Below, in pieces: positions 41,919 through 51,015 of a stretch of DNA of 64,000 nt. Origin of the DNA: Deltaproteobacteria bacterium (GTDB lineage Bacteria > Desulfobacterota > GWC2-55-46). The position numbers and the translations under genes are program-made. Numbering within the stretch: the first letter of the stretch is position 1; every line of letters begins with the position of its first letter. The notes beneath the pieces were generated by a model. It had not been told where the DNA came from, ran no database searches, and saw only the letters and a list, made by a program, of their open reading frames with translations. Location of the stretch: positions 25,853 through 89,852 of the forward strand of contig JACRCL010000002.1 of the NCBI GenBank assembly GCA_016219015.1. The letters are read 5' to 3'.

Positions 41919-43315
41919 CTTGCCCTTTCAAGCTCTCTCAAGAGGTCCCCCGCCCATTTGTATATGTCGTTCCTTCTGATATGCTCCCTGGCAAGCCTTA
42001 AAGACCTCTTCCTCTCTGCCGGGGCCGAGGTAAGCGCGCCGTTGATGGCGTCCGCGCACCCTTCCGCGTCATAGGGGTTTATGGGCGTGACGCCGGGTAT
42101 ATCCTCGCTCGAGCCCGCGAACTCGCTCACAAGGGCGCACCCGGCAAGCCCTGTCTGTGACGCGATGTATTCCTTTGCCACGAGGTTCATCCCGTCGTAG
42201 ACCGAGCTTACTATGATGAAGCGGGCCGCGCCGTAGAGCGCGGCGAGCTCCTTGTGCGAAAAGTCCGCGTCTATGTACTCGACGGGCCTCCACCGGCCCG
42301 TTGAAAGGCTCTTGTTGATGGCGGCCACCCTCTTCCTGACCCTTTCCCTATAGCTTTTGTAAGGCTCGGCCTTCCTGGTCGGTACGGCGATATGCAGGAA
42401 AACGACCTTCCCTCTGTAGCCCGGGTATTTATCGAAGAACACCTCTATGGAATCGAGGCATTTGATGAGCCCTTTAGTGTAATCGAGCCTGTTTACGCTT
42501 ATCCCGAGGGTGGCGCCCTGAAGCCCCCTGTCTTTGAGGAAGCCGCTTATGAACGCCCGGGCCTCACCGCTCCTGGCGGCGCTGTCGAACCACTCGAAGT
42601 CAATGCTTACAGGGAGCGTCTTTAAGACCGTGGCCCTTCCGTTACGGAGCAGGGCGTCTTTTTCAGGGTCGAACCTGGCCCCGAGCTCCTCCTGGGCGCA
42701 CCTTATGAAGTTAGTCTTGAACGCGTCGAGCTGGAACCCGATGAGGTCGTTGGCGAGCAGCCCCTCCAGCAGCTCTCTCCTGTGCGGGCATATCCTGAAT
42801 ACCGCGTAAGGCGGCCAGGGTATGTGCCAGAATAGCGATATGAGCGCGTCCGGGAGGGACGCCCTTATGGAAAGGGCGCACATGGCGAGGTGGTAGTCCT
42901 GTAATAATACCGCCGGGTCCCCGGAGGATTCGTCTATTACGGCGCCGGCGAAAAGCCTGTTCACCTTCCCGTAGCTCGCCCAGTAGGACCTCTTGAAGCG
43001 CACCCTGTCAAGGGTTATGTGGCACAGCGGCCAGAGGAACCTGTTGGAGTAGCCGTTGTAAAAACCGTCCATATCTTCTTCGGTGATGGGCACCTTGCGC
43101 ATTACATAGGAGGGGTCTTCGGGGGGAACGGCTATCCGGGACGAGATGTCCCCGCGCCCCTTTACCCCGGACGTTATCCAGACCCCGCCCGAGGCCCTCA
43201 TCACGGGGTCGAGCGCGGCGGCAAGGCCGCCCACCGTCCGTTCGAGCCTGCCTCCCTTGAGGCGATACGGCTCGCGGTTTGAGACGACGATGAGTTTTCT
43301 TCCAGGGAGGGCCAT
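41870..43315 (-). CDS. otsA: trehalose-6-phosphate synthase (GT20)
   Basis: A 481-aa enzyme making trehalose-6-phosphate from glucose-6-phosphate and a nucleotide-glucose. The N-terminus LIVVSNREPYRLKGGRLERT, the WHIPWPPYAVFRICP loop, NRLDYTKGLIKCLDSIEVFF and SSVYDGMNLVAKEYIASQ are the GT20 signatures that bind donor and acceptor. It lies between treT and otsB. The tail is basic (RWQNISSRTSKRSKRR) because it overlaps the otsB start. Confidence 0.95.
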   Translation of the reverse strand: MALPGRKLIVVSNREPYRLKGGRLERTVGGLAAALDPVMRASGGVWITSGVKGRGDISSRIAVPPEDPSYVMRKVPITEEDMDGFYNGYSNRFLWPLCHITLDRVRFKRSYWASYGKVNRLFAGAVIDESSGDPAVLLQDYHLAMCALSIRASLPDALISLFWHIPWPPYAVFRICPHRRELLEGLLANDLIGFQLDAFKTNFIRCAQEELGARFDPEKDALLRNGRATVLKTLPVSIDFEWFDSAARSGEARAFISGFLKDRGLQGATLGISVNRLDYTKGLIKCLDSIEVFFDKYPGYRGKVVFLHIAVPTRKAEPYKSYRERVRKRVAAINKSLSTGRWRPVEYIDADFSHKELAALYGAARFIIVSSVYDGMNLVAKEYIASQTGLAGCALVSEFAGSSEDIPGVTPINPYDAEGCADAINGALTSAPAERKRSLRLAREHIRRNDIYKWAGDLLRELERARWQNISSRTSKRSKRR

Positions 43316-43325
43316 TTGGGCCTTC

Positions 43326-44540
43326 TCATATGTAGATTACCTTCTCGCCTTTATGCTCCAGCGCCAGCCAGATGGAGAGGTAGTTCCTGATGTTCGTGGT
43401 TATGAGGAAGTTCCTCCGTATGTGCTCCCTCGCGGCCTCGCCCATCTTTTTGGCATGGTCGGGGTTTTCAAGGAGCTGCCTTATCCTGTACGCCGCCCCC
43501 TCCACAGAATGTATCAGGTAGCCGGTGACGCCCTCTATTATCTGGAGCGGTATGCCCCCGGCGTCACCGCCTATGACGGGCTTCCTCTTCCAGAGGGACT
43601 CGGCAACGACAAGGCCGAAGCCCTCTTTCGTCGATTTCTGAAGGACGATCGACGCGCCCCTCTGAAGGGCGTTTATGTCCCTGTCGCTGAAGGGGGGCAC
43701 AAGGAGTATGTGGATGTCGGGGTCTTCCCCGGCCTTCTCCAGGACCTCGTTAAGCACCCTCTCGCCCTCGGGGTCGTCCGTGGCGGTCCCCCCTGCGAGC
43801 ACCAGCCTGCAGTCGTGGTACTTCCTCACCAGCCTGAAGGAGTCGATGACGCCGAGCGGGTCCTTGAAAGGGTCGAAGCGCGAGACCTGCAGGAGAATCG
43901 GCTTGTCCATCGGGACCTTGAACTTCTCGAAGGTGCGCGCTATCTCCTCTTCGGAAAGCTCGATGTTCTTCTCGCTAAGCGGGTCGATCGAGGGCTGCAT
44001 CATGAACTGGGGGATGGAGACCGTCTGCGCGAAGTTGGAGACCGAGAATATCGAGCCGTCGAACTTCTCGACGATGTTCTTCAGGAAGTACCAGGTGACC
44101 CTGTCCGGCATGGAGATGTCTATGTGGCACCTCCAGAGCCAGGTGCCGCGCTTTTTGTATTCGATGAAGAGCGCCGGCTGGGGGTCGTGTATGACCGCGC
44201 AGTCCGCGTCCAGGTCTATCGCCTCGGCGTTCTTCCTGTTGACGGACTCGTACTCGTCCCACATCTGCCTCGTTATATGGACCCCTTTGCCCTGGAGTGA
44301 ATTATGTATCGACTTCGTCACCTCGAAGAAAGGCCGGGTCCCTTTCAACACCTCCCACCTTACGTCGAGCCCGAGGTTTTTAAGGAGCGGGACTATCCTC
44401 TGAAGCAGTTCCGCTACCCCGCCACCCTCGGCCGTGGAGTTCACGTGGAGCATCTTTTTGCCTGCGAGCCTGCCCGCGAGCGCCCTTATCGCCCGGAGGT
44501 CCCCCTCCTCCGCGATGCCTTTGTAGTCCTCTATGTTCAT
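43326..44540 (-). CDS. treT: trehalose glycosyltransferring synthase TreT-like (GT4)
   Basis: A 404-aa GT4 glycosyltransferase. The opening block KKMLHVNSTAEGGGVAELLQ, the WRCHIDISMPDRVTWYF helix, and the C-terminal STKEGFGLVVAESLWKRKPV plus GGDAGGIPLQIIEGVTGYLI are those of TreT, which makes trehalose directly from ADP-/UDP-glucose and free glucose. This is a second trehalose route in the same operon as OtsA/OtsB. Its start overlaps the DUF5752-like gene by 4 bases (ATGA). Confidence 0.9.
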   Translation of the reverse strand: MNIEDYKGIAEEGDLRAIRALAGRLAGKKMLHVNSTAEGGGVAELLQRIVPLLKNLGLDVRWEVLKGTRPFFEVTKSIHNSLQGKGVHITRQMWDEYESVNRKNAEAIDLDADCAVIHDPQPALFIEYKKRGTWLWRCHIDISMPDRVTWYFLKNIVEKFDGSIFSVSNFAQTVSIPQFMMQPSIDPLSEKNIELSEEEIARTFEKFKVPMDKPILLQVSRFDPFKDPLGVIDSFRLVRKYHDCRLVLAGGTATDDPEGERVLNEVLEKAGEDPDIHILLVPPFSDRDINALQRGASIVLQKSTKEGFGLVVAESLWKRKPVIGGDAGGIPLQIIEGVTGYLIHSVEGAAYRIRQLLENPDHAKKMGEAAREHIRRNFLITTNIRNYLSIWLALEHKGEKVIYI

Positions 44541-45178
44541 AGCGCCTCTTCGATGAGCCTTATTATCTTCGCCCTCAATACCTCGGTCGAGTACATGTAG
44601 GGGTCGAGGGACTTTATCCTCCCGGCGAGCCCCGGGCAGTCGAGGCAGCTGTCGAGGAACTGCGTGAAGTCGTCCTGCTCCTTGCCGAGTCTGAGCCGCG
44701 CCTCGTAGAAATGGAAGTATACGCTGGAGCTGTCGACCTCCTTCAAGGCCCTTACGAAGTCGTGGAGCCGGGCCGCCTCTATGCCCGTGGGCAGCACTAT
44801 GGTCACGCCCTCGTTAAAGAGGAACTCCCTGCCGGGCAGGGCCGGCCTCGGGGGCGGGTATCTTTTAAGGTGCTCCGTTATTATGCGGACAAGCTCGGCC
44901 CTGAGCGCTTCGATGTCGCCGAACTCGAAGGGGTTGACGTTCGCGAGCGCCTCGGCAAGGTTCTGCTCCCCGAGCGTTTCGGCGGTCCATACGGCGAAGT
45001 CGTTCGGGAACTCGGGCGGTATTATGTGGGGCTTCAGGAAGTACTGGTGCATGTGGTGGAATATCGACTCCGTGCTTATCGTCTTCAATATTTCGAGGAA
45101 TTCGAGTATGTCGGACGCCCTCCTGCCCGTGAGCCTGATTATGGCGAAGCACTCGAAGAACTTGAATGTGCCGTTCAC
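44537..45178 (-). CDS. DUF5752-type protein of the trehalose operon
   Basis: A 213-aa soluble protein. Conserved-looking blocks are NGTFKFFECFAIIRLTGRRA at the start, SIFHHMHQYFLKPHIIPPEF and DFAVWTAETLGEQNLAEALA, typical of the DUF5752 family that occurs beside TreT-like glycosyltransferases. Role unknown; the His-rich HHMHQYF segment and tight coupling suggest a regulator or partner of TreT. The frame opens at a TTG (45232), but GTG 45178 follows AGGGGG at a good distance and gives the natural start. First gene of the operon. Confidence 0.75.
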   Translation of the reverse strand: MNGTFKFFECFAIIRLTGRRASDILEFLEILKTISTESIFHHMHQYFLKPHIIPPEFPNDFAVWTAETLGEQNLAEALANVNPFEFGDIEALRAELVRIITEHLKRYPPPRPALPGREFLFNEGVTIVLPTGIEAARLHDFVRALKEVDSSSVYFHFYEARLRLGKEQDDFTQFLDSCLDCPGLAGRIKSLDPYMYSTEVLRAKIIRLIEEAL

Positions 45179-45410
45179 GTTAGCCCCCTGCGTCAATAGA
45201 AGACCTTGACCGTCCCTGGCCCGATACTTCAATTATAGCCGAACATTTCTATCGCGCCGGAAAGGGCGGAGAGAGCAGTTTCAGGATTGAAAAATTGTTC
45301 CACCACTTAAATATGTTTTTGTTTTTAAATCTCAGGAAATTTTCAGTTATTAGCTTAAGAGGGGAAAGAGATTTTCTTTTAGACGTAAGTCAAGGGGAGG
45401 GTTTGAAATA
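45179..45410. other. AT-rich promoter region of the trehalose operon
   Basis: The divergence-free gap upstream of the trehalose operon is notably AT-rich. A TATAAT lies at 45234-45239 on the minus strand without a recognisable -35. No other feature seen. Confidence 0.4.
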
Positions 45411-45412
45411 TG

Positions 45413-45452
45413 CCAAAGGCCCTCTCGCTTAACGCGCCGAGGGCCTTTGGGC
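45413..45452 (-). terminator. terminator-like hairpin after the SAP-like gene
   Basis: Stem CCAAAGGCCCTC/GAGGGCCTTTGG with a 14-base loop. There is no strong T run, so efficiency is uncertain. Confidence 0.4.
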
Positions 45453-45483
45453 TTGTAAAAGCCGTTTTAGCGTGCTACTTGGC

Positions 45484-45681
45484 TCACCGTTTCTTTCCGT
45501 TGCCGAGGCAGTCGCCCCTGAAGCAGCAGAGCCACTGGTCGCAGTACTCCGCCGCCGTGCCGAAGCAGGGGAAGTTCCCTTCCTTTACCTGTATCTCCCT
45601 GATGAGGTCGGGCTTTTTCATCCCGACCTTGCTCTTTAACCCCAGGGATTTAGCCTTCCTGAAGACCTCTGCCATTGTCAT
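45484..45681 (-). CDS. 65-aa SAP/Rho-N-like Cys-rich protein
   Basis: A small protein. Residues 1-32 (MTMAEVFRKAKSLGLKSKVG, then KKPDLIREIQ) match the helix-extended-helix of SAP/Rho-N nucleic-acid-binding domains. Residues 37-60 contain four cysteines (FPCFGTA, EYCDQWLCCFRGDCLG), possibly a metal site. The ribosome site is good (AGAGGAG). It lies 13 bases after the sigma-factor gene, so it should be co-expressed from the sigma-54 promoter. Similar SAP-plus-Cys small proteins occur in Geobacter-like genomes; function unknown. Confidence 0.7.
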   Translation of the reverse strand: MTMAEVFRKAKSLGLKSKVGMKKPDLIREIQVKEGNFPCFGTAAEYCDQWLCCFRGDCLGNGKKR

Positions 45682-45694
45682 GCCAACTCCTCTG

Positions 45695-46750
45695 TCAGAT
45701 GGCCTCGTAAGAGTCTATTTCGGCGCCCTTTATTATCTTACGGAGCTTCTCCATGCCCTTTATCTCTATCTGCCTGATCCGCTCCCTTGTTACCCCGAAC
45801 TCCTTGCCTATGGCCTCGAGGGTCTCCGGCTCGTTGTTGTCGAAGCCGAACCTGAGCTTGAGTACCGCCCGCTCGGTCTCGCTCAGCATGGACAGCCACT
45901 TTTTTATCTTTTTCGCCCTCTGGGACTCGCTTATAAGCTCAATGGGCGCGCGGAACGTGTTGTCCTCGAGCTTATCGAGGAGCGACTGGTCGCTCCCGTC
46001 GGGTAGCTGGGCCTCAAGCGAGTAGTTCTTCCTGCTGACGGTATCGAGCTTTTTAACGTACCTGCCTGAAAGGCCCGTCCTCTCGGCCACTTCAGAGGAG
46101 TTTGGCTCCCTGCCGAGCTCCATCATCAGCTCCCTCGATGCCCTTGATACCTTCATTATGTCGATCGAGATGTGTATCGGAAGCCTTACGACATGGGCCT
46201 TGTTCGCCAGGGCCCTCTCTATGGTCTGCTTTATCCAGTAGCTCGCGTACGTGGAGAACCTGCACTCCTTGGAGGTCTTGAACCGCTCGACCGCCTTTAT
46301 GAGCCCGACGTTGCCCTCCTCGATGAGGTCCTGGAGGGGGAAGCCCCTGTTTATGTAGCGCCTCGCGATGTTAACCACCAGGCGGAGGTTCGCCTCTATC
46401 ATCTCCTTCCTGGCCTCGCTGTCGCCGTTCGCTATCCGTGCGGCAAGCTCCTTCTCCTCGCCCGCGGTCAGGAGCCTGTGCTTGCTGATGGAGCTGAAAT
46501 AAAAGCTTATCGAATCCGAAGAGCCCTTCTCTTTCTCGTCCCTTTCCACGTTAGCCCTGCGTGATGGTTTCCTCTCAGCGCCCTCGGCAAGCTCGTCGAA
46601 GCCCATGTTCTCGCGTGCCTGCGGTCCTTTTGAGCGGTACGGGAGGGGCCAATCCTTGCGCCATTTTGAGAACATCCTGGCGGCCGGGGCGCTCTCCTTT
46701 TCATCGGAGATCCGCCCACCTGCGTTCAAACCCGTCATTTCCTCTAACAT
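45695..46750 (-). CDS. RpoS-like group 2 sigma-70 family factor
   Basis: A 351-aa sigma factor. A roughly 85-residue charged N-terminal part lacks region 1.1. Region 1.2 begins DSISFYFSSISKHRLLTAGE. Region 2 holds EANLRLVVNIARRYINRGFP and RFSTYASYWIKQTIERALAN (2.3-2.4). Region 3 follows, and region 4 ends TLEAIGKEFGVTRERIRQIE, an intact -35-binding HTH. Size and lack of 1.1 point to an RpoS-type alternative factor rather than RpoD. AGGGAGGG precedes the ATG. It lies 37 bases after a receiver gene that has a sigma-54 promoter. Confidence 0.88.
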   Translation of the reverse strand: MLEEMTGLNAGGRISDEKESAPAARMFSKWRKDWPLPYRSKGPQARENMGFDELAEGAERKPSRRANVERDEKEKGSSDSISFYFSSISKHRLLTAGEEKELAARIANGDSEARKEMIEANLRLVVNIARRYINRGFPLQDLIEEGNVGLIKAVERFKTSKECRFSTYASYWIKQTIERALANKAHVVRLPIHISIDIMKVSRASRELMMELGREPNSSEVAERTGLSGRYVKKLDTVSRKNYSLEAQLPDGSDQSLLDKLEDNTFRAPIELISESQRAKKIKKWLSMLSETERAVLKLRFGFDNNEPETLEAIGKEFGVTRERIRQIEIKGMEKLRKIIKGAEIDSYEAI

Positions 46751-46787
46751 TTTCGTCCCTCCCTGCTTCGCGAATTTAAAGTCTGTG

Positions 46788-47210
46788 TTATGCCACCCTC
46801 AGGCTTTTGTTTATCTCACCGGCGTGGTTGCGCGGCCTTTCGGGCCTTTTCGCCATTACCGAGTCCACGTGGTATAAGAGGTCTTTTACCTTGAAGGGCT
46901 TTATGAACAATTTCCTGTTGTTGTTCCTGTAGACGGACATCGTGTCGCCGGTCATGAAGACGAACCTGTCCTTTAAGGCCGGGTTCTTCAGGCAGGCCGT
47001 CTCGAAGAGCCTGTTGCCGTCGAGCCTCGGCATGTTTATGTCCGTCAGCACCAGGTCGTATTCGTTCACGTTTATCATATCGAGCGCGTCCATCCCGTCG
47101 TTGGCCGTATCCACCTCGTAGCCCGCTATCGACAGGACATCCGAGCACAGGGCCCTTAAGTTCTTGTCATCGTCCACTACGAGGACCTTGCCTTTTATAC
47201 GCTCTCCCAT
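46788..47210 (-). CDS. single-domain response regulator upstream of the sigma factor
   Basis: A 140-aa CheY-like receiver. GKVLVVDDDKNLRALCSDVL gives the acidic pair, DLVLTDINMPRLDGNRLFET the phosphorylated Asp (near 57), FVFMTGDTMS the Thr and KLFIKPFKVKDLLYH the Lys. A short basic tail follows. The frame opens at 47288, but ATG 47210 has an AAGGAGG site. No output domain, so it acts by protein contact. As first gene of the operon with the RpoS-like factor, it may control that factor's activity or stability; this is inference. Confidence 0.88.
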   Translation of the reverse strand: MGERIKGKVLVVDDDKNLRALCSDVLSIAGYEVDTANDGMDALDMINVNEYDLVLTDINMPRLDGNRLFETACLKNPALKDRFVFMTGDTMSVYRNNNRKLFIKPFKVKDLLYHVDSVMAKRPERPRNHAGEINKSLRVA

Positions 47211-47271
47211 TTCCTGCCTCCTTTGCCGGGGGCCATAAAAGCCCGCGTTCATGTCTATAATAAGTATAAAT

Positions 47272-47288
47272 AGCAATAGGTGTGCCAA
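47272..47288 (-). promoter_or_regulatory. sigma-54 (-24/-12) promoter of the receiver/sigma operon
   Basis: The minus strand reads TTGGCACACCTATTGCT, which fits TTGGCAC-N5-TTGCT with GG and GC at exactly -24 and -12 spacing. The predicted start is near 47261, giving a roughly 50-base leader ending in AAGGAGG. The gene for a sigma-54 activator lies about 110 bases away. Confidence 0.75.
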
Positions 47289-47401
47289 GGTAAATTAGCT
47301 TGATTTATATGGGAAATGCAGGTTTTGGAGAAAGAGAGTGGTGGATAGGTGGTAAGTTTTTTATCGGTTAAATTGGTAAGAAATTTACCATTATGGACTA
47401 A

Positions 47402-48796
47402 CTAATCCTCTTTGACGCCGGCCTTCTTGAGCTTCTCCCTCAAGGTAAGGCGGGAGATGCCGAGTATCTCCGCCGCTTTTGTCTTGTTGCCCCCGGACCT
47501 ATCCAGCACATGCTGGATGTACTGGCGTTCAACCTCCTCGAGGCTTAAGTCGCCTGAGGGGAAGGCGCCTGCGGGCAGGGGGGCGCTTGAGGTGAGTTCC
47601 TGGGGCAGGTGTTCGGGGCCAATGGTGTCCACGGGTGAGATTATGGAGGCCCTTTCAATGGCGTTTTTGAGCTCCCTGATATTCCCGGGCCAGTGGTAAT
47701 TAAGGAGTATCTCCTGAGCCTCGGGGGATAATCTTTTCGGAAGGCCCCCGGATATCCTGGAGTTCTCCTTCAGGAAGTGTTCCGCTATGAGGATGATATC
47801 CTCCTTCCTGTCCCTCAGGGGCGGCATGTTTATGACCATGACCTTGAGCCTGTAGTAGAGGTCCTCCCTGAACCGCTTCTCCCTTACCATCTCTTCGAGG
47901 TTCTTGTTGGTAGCGGTAACGACCCGTACGTCCACCTGTATGTCCCTTATGCCGCCGACCCTCCTCAAGGTCCTGTTCTCCAGAATCTGCAACAGCTTCG
48001 GCTGGAGCCTTATGTCCATGTCGCCTATCTCGTCGAGGAAGATGGTCCCGCCGTCGGCCAGCTCGAAGAGCCCGAGCTTGCTCTGCTTGGCGTCCGTGAA
48101 GGCGCCCTTCTCGTAGCCGAACATCTCGGTTTCAAGGAGGGTGTCGGGGATGGCGCTGCAGTTGAGCTTAATGAACGGGCCCTCGCGCCTTATGCTTGAG
48201 TAATGGATGGAGTTGGCTATAAGCTCCTTGCCCGTGCCGGTCTCGCCGTGTATCAATACCGAGGTCGTCGATGTCTTCGCCACTGTCGCGATGAGCCTCA
48301 TGACCTCCTTGAGCCTGGGGCTTAAGCCTATTACATCGAGCGGAGGCGACCACGTGTCGGAGCCGCGGCGCTCCTCCCGCTGCTCCCTGCCCTTGCGGCT
48401 CCGCTCCATGGCGAAGCGTATGGCCCTTATGAGGACATGGCTGTCGACGTGGCCCTTGACGAGATAATCCTGCGCCCCTTCCTGGACGGCCTTTACGCCG
48501 ATAGCCTCGTCCATAAGCCCGGTAAGGACTACCACCGGGGTATTCGGGGCCTTTGCGTGGACTTTAAGGAAGGTCTCGAAACCCCGGCTGTCAGGCAGTT
48601 CCAGGTCGGTCAATATGACGTCGAAAGAGTCTTTCTGGAGGGCCTTCAGCGCGTCTGAAAGGCTTATGCAGTTGGTCAGGTCGAAAGACGAACGGATGAG
48701 CTTGTCCGCGGCCGCGTCCACGAACATCTCGCGGACCAGACGCGCGTCAGCCGGGTTGTCTTCCAGAAGGAGGACGTTTATCAGGTCTTTTTCCAT
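47402..48796 (-). CDS. sigma-54-dependent response regulator (NtrC type)
   Basis: A 464-aa activator. A receiver (1-130; [35 protein letters not shown]) is followed by a sigma-54 AAA+ domain (150-390) with Walker [19 protein letters not shown] sequence ([11 protein letters not shown]), the loop [16 protein letters not shown], and Walker [14 protein letters not shown], then a Fis-type HTH (about 420-460, [19 protein letters not shown]). The loop reads GAFTDA where most activators have GAFTGA. The receiver resembles those that pair with phytochrome-type kinases. It probably activates the nearby sigma-54 promoter. Operon with HK and RR upstream. Confidence 0.94.
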   Translation of the reverse strand: MEKDLINVLLLEDNPADARLVREMFVDAAADKLIRSSFDLTNCISLSDALKALQKDSFDVILTDLELPDSRGFETFLKVHAKAPNTPVVVLTGLMDEAIGVKAVQEGAQDYLVKGHVDSHVLIRAIRFAMERSRKGREQREERRGSDTWSPPLDVIGLSPRLKEVMRLIATVAKTSTTSVLIHGETGTGKELIANSIHYSSIRREGPFIKLNCSAIPDTLLETEMFGYEKGAFTDAKQSKLGLFELADGGTIFLDEIGDMDIRLQPKLLQILENRTLRRVGGIRDIQVDVRVVTATNKNLEEMVREKRFREDLYYRLKVMVINMPPLRDRKEDIILIAEHFLKENSRISGGLPKRLSPEAQEILLNYHWPGNIRELKNAIERASIISPVDTIGPEHLPQELTSSAPLPAGAFPSGDLSLEEVERQYIQHVLDRSGGNKTKAAEILGISRLTLREKLKKAGVKED

Positions 48797-48809
48797 GCCG
48801 GGGCCCTGA

Positions 48810-49250
48810 CTATTTACTAGGCAGTTTTACCACGGTAAGCCAGAAGTCCTCCACGGCCTCTACCACCTTTATGAACTGGTCGAGGTCTACCGGCTTTTTT
48901 ACGTAGGCGTTTACGTGGAGGTCATAGGCCTTCAATACGTCCATCTCGTCATCGGAGGTGGTGAGTATCACCACCGGTATCCTTTTCAGGTCCGGGTCCT
49001 GCTTGATCTCGGCCAGGACCTCCCGGCCGTCCTTTTTCGGCAGGTTGAGGTCAAGGAGGATGAGGTCCGGCCTCGGCGAGCTTGCGTATTCGCCCTGGCG
49101 CCTCAAAAACGCCATCGCCTCGACCCCGTCGCCGACGGTGTGCATGCTGTTCAGGACCTTCGCGTCCTTGAACGCCTCCTGCGTAAGGCGTATGTCCGCC
49201 GGGTTGTCCTCGACCATCAGTATCTCGACCAGGCTACCACTTCTTATCAT
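48810..49250 (-). CDS. Rcp1-type response regulator
   Basis: A 146-aa single-domain receiver. It opens [20 protein letters not shown], has [20 protein letters not shown] for the Asp, [13 protein letters not shown] for the Thr and [20 protein letters not shown] for the Lys, the usual pattern of Rcp1-like partners of CHASE/phytochrome kinases. The frame extends to 49361, but ATG 49250 follows AAGGAG. It overlaps the kinase gene by 17 bases, so the two are co-translated. Confidence 0.92.
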   Translation of the reverse strand: MIRSGSLVEILMVEDNPADIRLTQEAFKDAKVLNSMHTVGDGVEAMAFLRRQGEYASSPRPDLILLDLNLPKKDGREVLAEIKQDPDLKRIPVVILTTSDDEMDVLKAYDLHVNAYVKKPVDLDQFIKVVEAVEDFWLTVVKLPSK

Positions 49251-50955
49251 CTTGAACTCCTTTTTCAGGTATTGTGAACCGAAAATCCGAGCCTTTTCCG
49301 AGATGTGACTCCACCCATATCCGGCCGCCGTGCTTCTCCACGATCTTGCGGCATATGGCAAGCCCCATGCCGGTGCCGGGGTATTCGTTTTTCGCGTGCA
49401 GGCGCTGGAATATGACGAATATCTTATCGTTGTACCGCGGGTCTATGCCTATGCCGTTATCCCGGACGGAGAATACCCAATCGTGGCCGTTCCTCTCGGC
49501 CCCCACATGGACCTTAGGGGGCTTCTTGCCCCGGAACTTTATGGCGTTGCCTATGAGGTTCTGTAAGAGCTGGCCGAGCTGCGAGGGGTCGGCGTAAACG
49601 ACCGGCAGCTCCGCGCTCGTCACGGCCGCCCCGCTCTCCTTTATCACGGCGTCAAGGTTGGCAAGCGCCACGTCGAAGACGTCCTTGCAGTTTACCTGGG
49701 CGAACTCCTTGCTCATGGTCCCGAACCTCGAATAGACGAGGAGGTCGTTTATGAGCCTCTGCATGCGGGTGGCGCCATCCACGGCAAAGGAGATGAACTC
49801 GTCGGCGCTCTGGTCGAGCCTGCCGGAATACCTCCTGGCCAGCAGCTGGACATAGCCCGCTATCACCCGCAGGGGCTCCTGCAGGTCGTGCGAGGCCACG
49901 TAGGCGAACTGCTCAAGCTCCGCGTTGGAGCGCGCAAGCTCGATAGAGTGTTTGCGCGCCTCTTCCTCGGCGCGCTTTCTTTCCATTACCTCGAGCTCGA
50001 GCTCCACGTTGGACCTGGCGAGCTCGGCCGCGTTCCTCTCGGCAAGCGATTCGAGCTGCTTTCTTTCGGCGATCTCCCTTTCAAGCTCCACGTTCGCCCC
50101 CTCCGCGGCCTTCGCCCTGTGGCGGGAGACCTGGCCGAAATATATGGCCAGGGCAAGGAGCAGGGCCACAAGAAAGCCGGAGGTGAGTATGGCGGCGGGG
50201 AGCCTTGTTTCCATGGAGCGGAGCTCATCCCGCGCCGGCCAGACCCTGATCTTCCAGGGGGCGCCGTACGGGCTCAGGGCCAGCTCGCGCACCCATCCGG
50301 GTTCAATGTTGCCGGGGACGGCCTTCGTGTACAGGGGGTCGTTGCCGCTCAATAAAGCTATCGAGTAGCCGAGCCCCTCCTCCCTCCTCAATATCGAATC
50401 GAAAAGTTCCTCTGTCCTGAAAAAGCCTACTATCGTCCCTTCAAAGCCGTCTCCCCGGAAGATGGGCACGGCCACCGCGAAGAGCTTATCGTTGTCCACG
50501 CCTTTCAAGGGGGCTGATACCGCCACGCCACGCCACTGCTTCGCGTTTTCCAGGACACGGGAGACGGCCTCGTCGCCCTTGAAATCTCTTCCGGGCAACG
50601 CCTCATTGCCCATGAGCGGCACTACCCAGCGCGCGCGCAGCGTTTGATCGGCCCACGCTATCGAGCGGTAGCCCGCGTAATGGCTGACATACTGCCCCGC
50701 GTCGGACGTCCATTCCCTCTCGGAAGGCTTGCCCTGTATCTCCCAGCGCCGCGCCATCCTTATGAGGGCGAGTATGCGGGATTCCATCTGGTCCTGCACG
50801 GTGTCCCTTATGGTGACGGACTTCAAGTCCAGGGTGCGGCCTATATGCGTGCGCTCGGAGGCGATATTCGAGCGCCAGAGGAGGAACGTGCCTATAATTA
50901 TCCCGGCGCAGGCAAGCACCGGAAGCCAGTATAGCGGAGCCTTTCTATCGGTCAT
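49234..50955 (-). CDS. CHASE-domain sensor histidine kinase
   Basis: A 573-aa inner-membrane kinase. The first helix (about 8-26) is followed by a periplasmic CHASE domain (40-250; [32 protein letters not shown]), a second helix (about 255-275) and a long coiled coil of ERE/ERK repeats. The HisKA site is [20 protein letters not shown], and the ATPase domain has [23 protein letters not shown] and [23 protein letters not shown] domains sense small ligands outside the cell. It should phosphorylate the overlapping receiver and perhaps the NtrC-type protein. First gene of the operon. Confidence 0.95.
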   Translation of the reverse strand: MTDRKAPLYWLPVLACAGIIIGTFLLWRSNIASERTHIGRTLDLKSVTIRDTVQDQMESRILALIRMARRWEIQGKPSEREWTSDAGQYVSHYAGYRSIAWADQTLRARWVVPLMGNEALPGRDFKGDEAVSRVLENAKQWRGVAVSAPLKGVDNDKLFAVAVPIFRGDGFEGTIVGFFRTEELFDSILRREEGLGYSIALLSGNDPLYTKAVPGNIEPGWVRELALSPYGAPWKIRVWPARDELRSMETRLPAAILTSGFLVALLLALAIYFGQVSRHRAKAAEGANVELEREIAERKQLESLAERNAAELARSNVELELEVMERKRAEEEARKHSIELARSNAELEQFAYVASHDLQEPLRVIAGYVQLLARRYSGRLDQSADEFISFAVDGATRMQRLINDLLVYSRFGTMSKEFAQVNCKDVFDVALANLDAVIKESGAAVTSAELPVVYADPSQLGQLLQNLIGNAIKFRGKKPPKVHVGAERNGHDWVFSVRDNGIGIDPRYNDKIFVIFQRLHAKNEYPGTGMGLAICRKIVEKHGGRIWVESHLGKGSDFRFTIPEKGVQDDKKW

Positions 50956-51015
50956 ACGTTATGAAAAGCCGGGGTGTCTTTGCCGGCTTTGTTTGGACGT
51001 TGCGGGACTCATTGA

